Assembly: GCA_019746975.1 (NCBI GenBank)
Contig: JAIERK010000107.1
Span: 1-64,000 of the forward strand
Direction: 5' to 3'
Source of the DNA: Candidatus Obscuribacterales bacterium
Lineage (GTDB): Bacteria; Cyanobacteriota; Vampirovibrionia; Obscuribacterales; Obscuribacteraceae
Length of the DNA stretch: 64,000 nt
Every line of letters begins with the position of its first letter. Positions within the stretch are counted from its first letter, which is position 1. Under the pieces are notes generated by a model. It was given only the letters and a program-made list of their open reading frames with translations. It was not told the origin of the DNA and did no database searches. This document shows, one piece after another, positions 19,899 through 28,137 of this stretch. Made by a program: the position numbers and the translations under genes.

Positions 19899-20204
19899 TT
19901 AGCCGATGATGGCCAAAATGTCGCGCTCTGCAAGAATCAGATACTCGACGCCTTCGATTTTGACTTCGGTACCGGAGTACTTGGCGAAAAGAACCTTATC
20001 GCCAACTTTTACTTCCATTGGCTGTCTGGTACCTTTGTCGTCGAATTTGCCAGGACCAACAGCGAGGATTTCGCCTTGCTGGGGCTTTTCTTTGGCAGTA
20101 TCAGGAAGCACGATTCCACCGGATGTTTTTTCCTCGGACTCGAGTTTCTTTACAACAACGCGATCAGCCAAAGGTTTGATTTGAAGCTTCGTAGCTGTAG
20201 CCAA
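19899..20204 (-). CDS. groES: Co-chaperonin GroES (Hsp10)
   Basis: A 101-residue GroES with [20 protein letters not shown], the mobile-loop region [13 protein letters not shown] and the C-terminal [12 protein letters not shown]. The start codon is TTG (20204-20202), with AGGAGG 8 bases upstream; no ATG in frame fits. It caps the GroEL cavity. I looked for a CIRCE operator upstream and found only a partial TAGCACT half-site, so HrcA control is not supported. Confidence 0.97.
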   Translation of the reverse strand: MATATKLQIKPLADRVVVKKLESEEKTSGGIVLPDTAKEKPQQGEILAVGPGKFDDKGTRQPMEVKVGDKVLFAKYSGTEVKIEGVEYLILAERDILAIIG

Positions 20205-20431
20205 TGCTTTATCCTCCTATTGTGCTAGCACTGAGTCAAACTGAAACAAAAGAGAATCGCAGACCGAAGGTGATATCGGAGGCTGCGAAAATTTGTCCCA
20301 CAACAAAGTTTATAGAGGAACCCAGATGTTCCCTGAGTTTTGCGTTTTTTCTTAATGATCTCGTTTGGCAGACAATCAAGTCGGTGGCTTGATTCTGAGC
20401 GCTCTGACGCCCTTTTCGGGGCATTTTTTAG

Positions 20432-22117
20432 TTAAGCTTCTTTGCTTTGTCCCTTTTTCTTGCCAACCATAATCGGTGCGGCGGTGAGCCAGGAAGCGTA
20501 CTCTGGAGCAACCGTCAGACGACTCTGCATGCGCTGTTGTCTCTCTGATATCACAGCTAATTTGGCTTGATTGGCGAGATCTCCCCAGGCTATGTCGCCC
20601 GGTTTGAGGTTGGCATTAGATCTGACCAGCTTGACCCGATCCCGTCCTTCGTACTTGGCGATGTCCAGAGCCTGCTCAGCTCCTACGAGCAGATCTTCGG
20701 CGCTGTCGGCAATACCGGGAAATGCGGAGACGCCGATAGAGACTGTGATTGTGCCAATGCCGGGAGCGGTGTTGTCTCGAACAGTTTGGCGCACACGCTC
20801 GGCAACCTCTTGAACATTAGCTTGTGGAGTCTCTGGAAGAATAACGATGATCTCCTCACCGCCATAGCGGCAGGCGATGTCTATATCGCGCAGCGTCGCT
20901 TTGACAATACCGGCAACGTGGCGTATGGCTTCATCGCCCTTTTCCTGCCCGAGATGCTCGTTAATCTGACCCAGGTGGTCGATGTCGATCATGAGCAGTC
21001 CGAGTTCGTGCTTATGCCGACCGGAGCGATCGACCTCCTTTACAAGAGCATCTTGGAAGTAAATCCGGTTGTATAGTCCGGTGTGCACATCGAGCGCCGA
21101 ATTTTGCGAAGCGGATTGGTGCGTTAGCGCGACGTTGAGAGCCGTGGCGACTTGCGAAGCCAGAGACTCTAACAGATCTACCTGCTCGCGATGGAAGGCC
21201 CGAGCTTCGGTCGAGAATACTTCCAGAGCACCGATCGGTACATCACCATAGACAATCGGTAGAGCAACAACACTTTGGAACGGGCTTCCACCTGTGGCGC
21301 GCGGCATGCCGTAAGGCTCGCGACTACCCTCACCGAGATACTCGGTGCGACTGTTACGCAAGCAAGAGCCCGCGACAGAACCGTTGAAGCTCATGTCGAA
21401 ATCGTTGAGACTGGAGCCTTCAAGACCTTTAAATGCGGCCAGGTTAAACTGGTCGGAAGTTTCATTCAAAATCAATACTGCACAACAAGGTGTGTTGCCG
21501 AGAATTACGGCTGTGTCAGCGGCAATCTGCAACACTTCATTGACCTGGAGCATACTGCCTGAAAGCGCGCAGGATGTCTTGTAGAGCGTGTTGAGGCGCT
21601 CTCTTTCGTATTCACTGCGACCGAACAAAATAGAATTGGCTACAGCCAGCGCCGTGACGTCTGCTACTTCTTTGTAGAAATCGATGTAGGCAAGAATGTT
21701 GGCATTGCTGACTTCCATCAGTATCGCGCCCACCAACAGATTCGCCGAGATCAGAGGCAAAGCTATTTGGCCCTGACTTCCTTCGCGCTTCATGACTGCA
21801 GCTGACAAGTCCGGCGCCGAATCAGGATCGCTGGAGCTTACCGGACTGCGTTGTTGGACGACATATTTGAGCAGACCATCGAGGTTGAACGGCACGATTC
21901 GCAACTGCTCCAAGCTCTTCTCTGAATAGCCTTTAGCAGCCATGAGCTTGAACGACATGCTTTCATTGTCGGATAAGAAGAACGCTACTTTGGCACCGCC
22001 TGCCAGCTCTGAGAACTGGATGACAGCGGCATCCAGAACGTCCTTCAGTCTCAACGAGGACAGGAGAGCTTTCTGCAAAGCAATATACCGTTGAAGAAGA
22101 TTGCCGTCATTTGCCAT
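20432..22117 (-). CDS. GAF-domain diguanylate cyclase (GGDEF)
   Basis: A 561-residue cytoplasmic signalling protein. The ATG at 22117 has GGAG about 10 bases upstream. Residues about 10-170 and 185-340 form two GAF-like sensor domains (second: FNGSVAGSCLRN and VVALPIVYGDVPIGALEVFS). Residues about 355-510 are a GGDEF domain with LMIDIDHLGQINEHLGQEKGD and active-site RYGGEEIIVILPE. The signature is GGEEI, a variant generally compatible with c-di-GMP synthesis. An extra C-terminal tail of about 50 residues follows. No EAL domain is present. It starts divergently from the HIT gene. Confidence 0.93.
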   Translation of the reverse strand: MANDGNLLQRYIALQKALLSSLRLKDVLDAAVIQFSELAGGAKVAFFLSDNESMSFKLMAAKGYSEKSLEQLRIVPFNLDGLLKYVVQQRSPVSSSDPDSAPDLSAAVMKREGSQGQIALPLISANLLVGAILMEVSNANILAYIDFYKEVADVTALAVANSILFGRSEYERERLNTLYKTSCALSGSMLQVNEVLQIAADTAVILGNTPCCAVLILNETSDQFNLAAFKGLEGSSLNDFDMSFNGSVAGSCLRNSRTEYLGEGSREPYGMPRATGGSPFQSVVALPIVYGDVPIGALEVFSTEARAFHREQVDLLESLASQVATALNVALTHQSASQNSALDVHTGLYNRIYFQDALVKEVDRSGRHKHELGLLMIDIDHLGQINEHLGQEKGDEAIRHVAGIVKATLRDIDIACRYGGEEIIVILPETPQANVQEVAERVRQTVRDNTAPGIGTITVSIGVSAFPGIADSAEDLLVGAEQALDIAKYEGRDRVKLVRSNANLKPGDIAWGDLANQAKLAVISERQQRMQSRLTVAPEYASWLTAAPIMVGKKKGQSKEA

Positions 22118-22253
22118 TGTCAAAATGCTCCGTCGATTCTAAAAGTCTTTGTCAACTGTCAAGCTGGTATCGTTTTGAGAACTAATAAGCATAAACTTGA
22201 TGCTAAAAAGAAACTACCCATCTTTCCAGATTTGACACAGGAGAGTTGACGAA

Positions 22254-22610
22254 ATGTCGCCAAGAGGTACAACGGATCCGTCTTGTCTTTTTTGCAAAAT
22301 AATCAAGAAAGAGATCAACGCAAATATTGTCGACGAAGGTGACGACTTCGTCGCATTCAGAGATATCAACCCGCAGGCCCCCACGCATGTCCTAGTTATC
22401 CCTAAAGAGCATATAAGGAACATCGCCGAAGCCGATGATGCAAATCACTTAGGCAGCCTGTTTCGAACGGCCTGTACCGTCGCGCAAAGAGAGAAGCTCA
22501 ATGGCGGCTTCCGACTTGTCGTCAACAACGGCGATGATGGCGGTCAGACAGTTCATCACCTGCACATCCACATTCTCGGTGGACGTTCGATGACCTGGCC
22601 TCCGGGCTGA
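22254..22610 (+). CDS. HIT family nucleotide-binding hydrolase (HinT-like)
   Basis: A 118-residue protein with the histidine triad H102-L-H104-I-H106-I-L (central His104 being the nucleophile in the family), N-terminal C11-x2-C14 in CLFCKIIKKEI, and FRDINPQAPTHVLVIPKEHI. These are standard for HinT-type purine nucleoside phosphoramidases. GGAG lies about 10 bases before the ATG. Its cellular substrate is not defined. Confidence 0.95.
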   Translation: MSPRGTTDPSCLFCKIIKKEINANIVDEGDDFVAFRDINPQAPTHVLVIPKEHIRNIAEADDANHLGSLFRTACTVAQREKLNGGFRLVVNNGDDGGQTVHHLHIHILGGRSMTWPPG

Positions 22611-22884
22611 GCACTGCGCTTTTCGTATTTCGATCATATATTCAGCACAAAATATCCTGGGATGAGCCACTGAAAAGCGGCATCGTCAGCTGGCGCCACC
22701 AAACTCGGTTTTGTAGTGTAGCGACATAAAATTCAGTTTTGCAAATATCGAAAGTGGGTATTACAAGTGTGAGGGTGCTTTTGACAGTTTATGCCAGAAG
22801 CGACGAGGCAAAAAGACTCAGTCCAATCAATTTCCCATAAGAAGGAAAGGCGTCGAAAGCCCGCTCATCTAGAGGACTAGGACT

Positions 22885-23103
22885 ATGGCCACTAAGGACA
22901 CTACCGAACAAATACTCTGGATGGCGGACTGCTACAGCCTTGCCAAGCGTTTTCCGAATCCTCACACATGGCTTTCTCTACTTGAACCTGTCGAGATGGC
23001 TGACATTGAAAATCTCAACCCTTTTCATTACTGGCTGTGGATGGAGATTTGGAAAGCGGCACAGACTGACCAACCGTCATCGGTGCCAGCTGGTAAAGTT
23101 TAG
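22885..23103 (+). CDS. Small hypothetical protein
   Basis: A 72-residue acidic, Trp-rich protein (ILWMADCYSLAKRFPNP, HYWLWMEIWKAA). GAGG lies about 9 bases before the ATG, and the composition looks like real protein. No known domain. It is isolated between the HIT gene, 274 bases away, and the convergent nucleotidyltransferase gene. Confidence 0.55.
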   Translation: MATKDTTEQILWMADCYSLAKRFPNPHTWLSLLEPVEMADIENLNPFHYWLWMEIWKAAQTDQPSSVPAGKV

Positions 23104-23136
23104 ACGCCTGTGTTCTCACGGGTGTTATAAAAAGTT

Positions 23137-23192
23137 CGGGGGAACGAAAAACTTTTGCAATAAAAGCTGGGATACTCGCGATTGCAAAAGTT
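23137..23192 (-). terminator. Inverted repeat / terminator overlapping the nucleotidyltransferase stop
   Basis: A perfect 12-bp inverted repeat: AACTTTTGCAAT at 23150-23161 against ATTGCAAAAGTT at 23181-23192, 19-base loop. Read on the minus strand the stem runs straight into TTTTTCG. The distal arm includes two bases of the TAA stop of the minus-strand gene, so it can act as that gene's terminator with no spacer. Confidence 0.7.
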
Positions 23193-24264
23193 AAGGCGCT
23201 GGCTTGGCGCACGAATATTGAGGTGACGGCTGCGCCATAGTCGTCACCTCATTGTGCTTTGATTCTTTAGGAATTATGCAACCGTCACCGACGATACAAT
23301 TCTCGAGACTCGCCCCTCGCTCGATTCGGCTATTGGGCCAGACAAGCACGTTATGGAGCACCACATCTTCTTCGACTATGCAGTTGTCGCCAATGATCAC
23401 GCTACCGGAACATCTGGTGCCACGAGCCAGTTCCGACCGTTTACCCAGCAGAAGTTTTCCATTGATCTGCACTTTATCGTCGAGATAAGCTTCATCTCCC
23501 ATGTATACAACACCGTTTTCATCCAACGATTTGCGGCCGGGTATGGACACGCCGACAAGACCATCAAGCGCATCGAAGTTGGACTGCCGATATTGAGCGA
23601 TGGTACCAACATCAGACCAATAGGATTTGAACTCGACACCGAGAACCGGTGCGCCTTTTTTGAGCAACTCAGGAAAGAGCTGTCTGCCAAATCCGTACAT
23701 TCCATCCTTGGGCATGTGATCGAATACCTCAGGCTCTAAAACATAAATGCCTGTCGACGCCAAATTGGATAGCGCCTCTTCCTGTTTCGGCTTTTCCTGA
23801 AAGCCTGTGATGAAGCCGTTTTCATCCCTGACCACCACTCCAAAGTGCTCGACATCAGGAACTTGTTTTACAGCAATACTGGCAAGCGCACCTTTGCGCT
23901 TGTGCTCGGCCACGATAGCTGTCAGATCGCAATCAGTGAGCAGATCGCCCATCAGAACGAGAAAGGTGTCGTCGCCGAGAAAGTCTCGACAAGCTCTCAC
24001 ACCACCGGCATCACCGGAGAGATCTTTCTCGAATCGAAAAGTTATATCGACACCAATCTTACTTCCGTCGCCGAAATGTGTCTCGAGCTGCTTCGGAAGA
24101 TAGTGAAGGTTGGCTATCAACTGGTCGTAACCATGGTGCTTCAAGAGCCTGACTATGTGCTCCATCACAGGCACGTTCGTGATTGGCACGAGCGGCTTGG
24201 GCACCCTCGATGTGAGCGGCTCCAGTCTGGAGCCTACACCTGCCGCCAGAACCATTGCCTTCAT
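23191..24264 (-). CDS. Sugar-1-phosphate nucleotidyltransferase with left-handed beta-helix tail
   Basis: A 357-residue NDP-sugar pyrophosphorylase. The catalytic N-terminal domain has MVLAAGVGSRLEPLTSRVPKPLVPI, DAGGVRACRDFL and the Mg-binding VLMGDLLTDCD. The C-terminal third has hexapeptide repeats (SVIIGDNCIVEEDVVLHNVL). The composition fits the mannose-1-phosphate guanylyltransferase / glucose-1-phosphate thymidylyltransferase-like group; the exact sugar cannot be called. A strong GGAGGGTGG precedes the ATG. It makes activated sugar for cell-surface polysaccharide or glycosylation. Confidence 0.93.
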   Translation of the reverse strand: MKAMVLAAGVGSRLEPLTSRVPKPLVPITNVPVMEHIVRLLKHHGYDQLIANLHYLPKQLETHFGDGSKIGVDITFRFEKDLSGDAGGVRACRDFLGDDTFLVLMGDLLTDCDLTAIVAEHKRKGALASIAVKQVPDVEHFGVVVRDENGFITGFQEKPKQEEALSNLASTGIYVLEPEVFDHMPKDGMYGFGRQLFPELLKKGAPVLGVEFKSYWSDVGTIAQYRQSNFDALDGLVGVSIPGRKSLDENGVVYMGDEAYLDDKVQINGKLLLGKRSELARGTRCSGSVIIGDNCIVEEDVVLHNVLVWPNSRIERGASLENCIVGDGCIIPKESKHNEVTTMAQPSPQYSCAKPAP

Positions 24265-24345
24265 GTGATACCACCCTCCATCGAAAAACTGTGATCGGGA
24301 TCAAGGCACTCTAGTCAAGTGTCCTAATAATCTAGATCACAAAGC

Positions 24346-25791
24346 TTACTCAGATGCAGAACGAACTTCAACTGACAGTGATTTCACCTTTTCCGAAAGC
24401 GCTTGCAGGCGCGCGTTGTCATGCGAAAACAAATTGCGAGCATCCACAATCGAACGCTCGAGAATGTCAAGTCTCGGACCCATCGTCCCAGTTGTTTTGT
24501 CGGGAGTGACGTACTTATATATGTCATGATCGAACGCCGGCGAAAATTCTTGCCATTCAGCCGGCGCCAGATCGATCATCGATCGCTGTCGCTTTCGGCA
24601 ATATTCGACTAATGGCTCGACGAGGCTCACCGCTTTATCCGGCGAAAAGCCTTTCTCAATCAGATAATCGACGGCGCTGATTCGATTGATCATGTCCATC
24701 TCGCTTGCTTCCGAGATCCGTTTGGTATCAAAGATGAGGGCAGGTATGATCGCCTCGATGTTTGAAAGCACGTTATGAAACTTGGTCTGAATATCAATCA
24801 CACAATCCAAGCATTCGAAGAGTTCGGCGCTTGCACCTGTGGGCAGACCTCGGAAAGTGGATATGACTTCTGCGGTTCCTGCGGTTATAGACGCTGTGCG
24901 CGCACGAATCAACTCCAATACTTCGCTAGCTTTTCGCTCGAAGTACTGCTCTTCTCCCAGAGCTAAACTGCGTGGCAATCTCAGGTAGCCGAACTCATGA
25001 GTTGCCCACAGAAGAAGTTCGGAGACAAATCGCGATATGTGTGTACCGGCGAGTGCTGCTATGGAGCAGAATTCAATCAAATGATCAAAATCCATCTGCG
25101 AATCGACGCTGTTGCTTACCACGCCATCAAAGTTCAGTCTTGATGCCATAAAGGCGCGATCGGTCGGTTGTTCTTCGCAGACCAAACTATCCAATCCCGC
25201 AGGTATTCGATTGACGCGATCGAACAGTTGAGCGAGTCTTTCGAAGTCGCCACGCAGACTGGTGTCGAGCGCCAAAAAGTAGCAACTGAACGGCTGCTTC
25301 CGTGCCGGTTGCATATGCGAGTAGACCGGCATCATGATGTCGCGATGTTGATCGGCCAGCTCGATAAGGTACGCACGAATAGTAAGCAATTCGCGCATCG
25401 CCTGAAAAATGTCGCTACGCATCCACAAGCGCGTGTCGACAGCAAGCCAGCTTTCATCAGTCCTTCCGTGCAATATTCTTTCCGAGATGGTGCCTGTGAT
25501 CTGACCCAATCGCCTCACCAGACCGGTATAGATATCGACATCCTGTTCTGTGACAAAAGACTTTCCGCCAGCAATTTCAGACTCTATCTCTACAAGTCCC
25601 TGAATAAGGCGGTCAGCGATCTCTCCTTTGATGATGCCGTTGGCCTGAAGAACGTCGACATATGCTTTGGCAGAGGCGACCTGATAAGGAGCAAGAACGC
25701 GCTCGAAATCAGGAACTTTAGCTGCTCTTCGCACCTTTTTTAATTCCGGTGGAATTGGCGTTTCGCTTGTCGGTTGCCCATCAAAATTCAT
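24346..25791 (-). CDS. Argininosuccinate lyase-like protein with altered active site
   Basis: A 481-residue member of the fumarase/aspartase superfamily, closest in layout to argininosuccinate lyase: HGRTDESWLAVDTRLW at 108-123, SHMQPARKQPF at 158-168 and a helical core SRFVSELLLWATHEFGYL. Its family signature, normally GSSxMPQKxNP, is here GEEQYFERKAS at 279-289. The catalytic serine loop is therefore replaced by Glu-Glu and lacks the MPQK core, while the following VLELIRARTA aligns well. The RSRNDQ-type substrate motif is also altered (RTDESW). It is probably not a functional argininosuccinate lyase; it may catalyse another beta-elimination or be non-catalytic. Confidence 0.8.
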   Translation of the reverse strand: MNFDGQPTSETPIPPELKKVRRAAKVPDFERVLAPYQVASAKAYVDVLQANGIIKGEIADRLIQGLVEIESEIAGGKSFVTEQDVDIYTGLVRRLGQITGTISERILHGRTDESWLAVDTRLWMRSDIFQAMRELLTIRAYLIELADQHRDIMMPVYSHMQPARKQPFSCYFLALDTSLRGDFERLAQLFDRVNRIPAGLDSLVCEEQPTDRAFMASRLNFDGVVSNSVDSQMDFDHLIEFCSIAALAGTHISRFVSELLLWATHEFGYLRLPRSLALGEEQYFERKASEVLELIRARTASITAGTAEVISTFRGLPTGASAELFECLDCVIDIQTKFHNVLSNIEAIIPALIFDTKRISEASEMDMINRISAVDYLIEKGFSPDKAVSLVEPLVEYCRKRQRSMIDLAPAEWQEFSPAFDHDIYKYVTPDKTTGTMGPRLDILERSIVDARNLFSHDNARLQALSEKVKSLSVEVRSASE

Positions 25792-25872
25792 GTCCTAAGT
25801 TGTAGCACAGGCGCGTTGCCAAGCTAGCAGTTGCAACGACGAAAATCAGCTGAACTCAACTCTCTCAGGTCC

Positions 25873-25913
25873 ACAAAAGAAAAGAACCTACTTTGCAGTG
25901 ATGCCAGTAGGTT
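25873..25913 (-). terminator. Rho-independent terminator after the small basic gene
   Basis: On the minus strand the stem AACCTACT (25913-25906) pairs with AGTAGGTT (25892-25885), followed by CTTTTCTTTTG. It lies about 50 bases after the stop of the small basic protein gene. Confidence 0.75.
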
Positions 25914-25959
25914 TATTCAATTACCATTTAGGTTGAATCAATTTTGAAGACCGGCGATG

Positions 25960-26091
25960 TCAAGCAGCCCTACTGCCGTCCTGCATCGTTTTGCTTTTCT
26001 GGATTTGCTTCCTGTAGCGATTTAGATCTTGCTTGTAACGCTTCTGAACCTGCTTGGGAACTGGAAGCTTCTCTTCTTTTTTCGTAGCCAT
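25960..26091 (-). CDS. Small basic protein
   Basis: A 43-residue Lys/Arg-rich protein (MATKKEEKLPVPKQVQKR, ending KTMQDGSRAA). The ATG at 26091 is preferred over the upstream one at 26145 because the upstream part has unlike composition; a weak GAGAAG precedes it. A terminator follows. No family is recognised. It resembles in size and charge the small basic protein at 39612-39755; nucleic-acid or ribosome binding is only a guess. Confidence 0.5.
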   Translation of the reverse strand: MATKKEEKLPVPKQVQKRYKQDLNRYRKQIQKSKTMQDGSRAA

Positions 26092-26149
26092 TGCTTCTCT
26101 GAGCCCCTGAAATAATCTACGTTTCCGTACTAAATACAAATTCATAATA

Positions 26150-26476
26150 TCACAGTTTAATTCCGCTGAATATACAAAATACTTCTAGCGTATTAAGCAA
26201 AAAACCATGCTGAACATGTAGTCGGATAGAAGAGTCTCACTGGCATTCGTAATCACTCGAATTCTTCGGAACCAATCACAGACTCGCCTTGCTACTTGTT
26301 ACGCGAAAGTCCGAACTCTGTGATCATACGGGTTTCGCGTTTTTTAGCGCAAAGGAACTGGTCAGGCAGCGTCCTTGGAGACCCCGCAATCGCTTAGTCA
26401 TGCTGGTTTCGTATAATTTCGTCGGCAACGTCGACCAGACACGATGGTAAACGCTCTCGTACTCATCGAGAGCGAC
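26150..26476. other. Non-coding stretch
   Basis: Between the small basic gene and the repeat array. The only open frame is a short minus-strand one (26324-26512) that begins inside the repeat array and has no ribosome binding site. I see no RNA gene or clear promoter here. Confidence 0.5.
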
Positions 26477-26699
26477 TCCCTCAGTCGCAGTCGCTGTTGC
26501 AGCTTTAACCAACCTGGCTTTAGGAATAGATGCAGTCGAGGACCGACTCCAAACGTCGCGTTGCAGCGTTTGCCAATCAGGTTTCAGGAATTGATGCGAC
26601 TACTAACTTCGCTGTTGCCGCGTTTACCAATTCGTGTTTGGGAATTGATGCGTCTCCAAACTTAGCTTGCAGCGTTGACCAATCAGGCCTCAGGAATGA
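26477..26699. repeat. Degenerate tandem repeat extending from the 3' end of the MFS gene
   Basis: Four imperfect units of about 51, 54, 64 and 54 bp. Read on the minus strand each starts like TCAATTCCTGAAACCTGATTG and contains AACGCTGCAAC-type sequence. The first unit begins inside the last codons of the MFS gene (the FIPEA-stop region), so the array looks like repeated copies of the gene's 3' end plus downstream sequence. Fragments of the same peptide (SIPKxxLVNAATAKL) are readable on the minus strand but are broken by stops. Confidence 0.75.
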
Positions 26700-27891
26700 A
26701 AAAACTACAGAGTACAACCACGACCATCGCGCTCGCACCCACTATGTACGGGCTGCTAGAGCCCATAGCTTGAAACATGTAGCAGCCGAGCGCGGGCCCG
26801 ATAACCCGACCTAACGTAGCAAGCGACTGCCCGACGCCCATGACGCCACCCATACGATCTTCGGGCGCCAACTTGGACAGGATGCTTTGATTTGCAGGTG
26901 TAGCGAAGCCTGAGCCGAAGGCAAGGAATGCGAGCGCCACATAGAGGAGATAAACGTTGTTGGTGATGGGGGTAAGAACAAGTCCGATTGCGATCAGAAC
27001 AGCACCAGCTGTGATGAGCTTCTTCTCTCCGAATCGTTTTGAGAGTCCATGGATGAGCCGCCCCTGGACTATGACCATGAGTACGCCAATGTAAGCAAAC
27101 ATCATGCTGTTTTCGAACGTTCCGAAATGGAACTGCTTGTTGGTCAAAAGGATAAGAGTCGCCTCCATATTTGCAAAGGCGAATGTCGAGATAAAGAAGA
27201 TTGCAAGCGAGACGCGCAGCTTCGGGTCGGCAAGCGTGCTCGTATAGAAAGAGAGTCCCAACGGGTAGCGCTCGCAACCGGCATTCGATCTTTTGGGTGG
27301 CTCAGGCAACCAGAGCGCTGTGAAAATCAGGTCGAGCAAGCTGAACGCCAAGGCCACGAATCCAACGTGCGCAAGCGAGAGTCCGGCGGCGCTCAATCCG
27401 CCTCCCAGAGCTGGACCAATCACAAAACCCAGACCGAAAGCCGCGCCTACAAGACCCATGCCTTTGGCTCTTGTCTCCTTGCTAGTGATGTCTGCGATGT
27501 AGGCCTGAGCCACAGCGATATTCGCATTGCCGAAGCCGGCGATGGCGCGGGCGATGAAGAGCATAGTCAGGCTGGACGACAGCCCCCAGGTAGCGTATCC
27601 GATGCACGACGCCAAAAGGCTGATGAGCAGTACCTTCCGGCGACCAATCTGATCGGAAAGGCGCCCCCAGAAAGGCATAAAAATGAATTGCATCAAAGAG
27701 TAGACGGCGATTAACAAGCCAATCGTCTTATCATCCGCATTGAGCGCCTGCGCATAGGTCGGCAGAGCTGGGATGATCAATCCAAACCCAACAAGGTCGA
27801 TGAAAACGGTCAGAAATATCAGAAAAAGCGCCTTCTTGCCTACACCTGTCGTCTGACTTTCTTCTTTCAAAGGCGCTTGTGTTTTGTCCAT
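26683..27891 (-). CDS. MFS transporter, TetA/multidrug-like
   Basis: A 402-residue inner-membrane transporter with 12 predicted helices. The loop 2-3 motif GRLSDQIGRRKVLLISLL and the helix-5 motif GPALGGGLS are typical drug:H+ antiporter (Tet-like) features. The ATG at 27891 (MDKTQAPL) is chosen because GGAGAG lies just before it and hydrophobic sequence begins soon after. The start of the open frame at 27969 adds an unlikely basic extension. Substrate unknown. Its last codons form the first unit of a tandem repeat array. Confidence 0.92.
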   Translation of the reverse strand: MDKTQAPLKEESQTTGVGKKALFLIFLTVFIDLVGFGLIIPALPTYAQALNADDKTIGLLIAVYSLMQFIFMPFWGRLSDQIGRRKVLLISLLASCIGYATWGLSSSLTMLFIARAIAGFGNANIAVAQAYIADITSKETRAKGMGLVGAAFGLGFVIGPALGGGLSAAGLSLAHVGFVALAFSLLDLIFTALWLPEPPKRSNAGCERYPLGLSFYTSTLADPKLRVSLAIFFISTFAFANMEATLILLTNKQFHFGTFENSMMFAYIGVLMVIVQGRLIHGLSKRFGEKKLITAGAVLIAIGLVLTPITNNVYLLYVALAFLAFGSGFATPANQSILSKLAPEDRMGGVMGVGQSLATLGRVIGPALGCYMFQAMGSSSPYIVGASAMVVVVLCSFFIPEA

Positions 27892-28137
27892 ATCTCTCCA
27901 GGCTTCCGATAAACAATAAAGTAGGCGATTGCAACGATTGACATGAGCTTTTCGCATTCGAAGAGCCATTCAACCCTCGAGCTCATCGAAGGCGATTATC
28001 GGACTCAGATATTAAGTCTATTCTTGTTCAAAAGGTTTGTTCTTGGTCATAAGTGGTAATTAAAAGTAATATAAAAGAGGCGCACATTCGCAGAAACGCA
28101 TTTACTACATTCGCTCGTTAATATTATCCACGTTGCT

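Noticed and set aside
20205..20240. CIRCE operator before groES
   Set aside because: Only a partial half-site (TAGCACT) is present; the second arm GAGTGCTAA at 9-base spacing is missing.
20395..20430. GCCC/GGGC hairpin followed by T-run on the plus strand
   Set aside because: There is no plus-strand gene upstream to terminate, and on the minus strand the T-tract is on the wrong side for the GGDEF gene.
26324..26512. 62-residue minus-strand open frame in the MFS downstream region
   Set aside because: Starts inside a degenerate repeat unit without a ribosome binding site; kept only as part of the repeat description.
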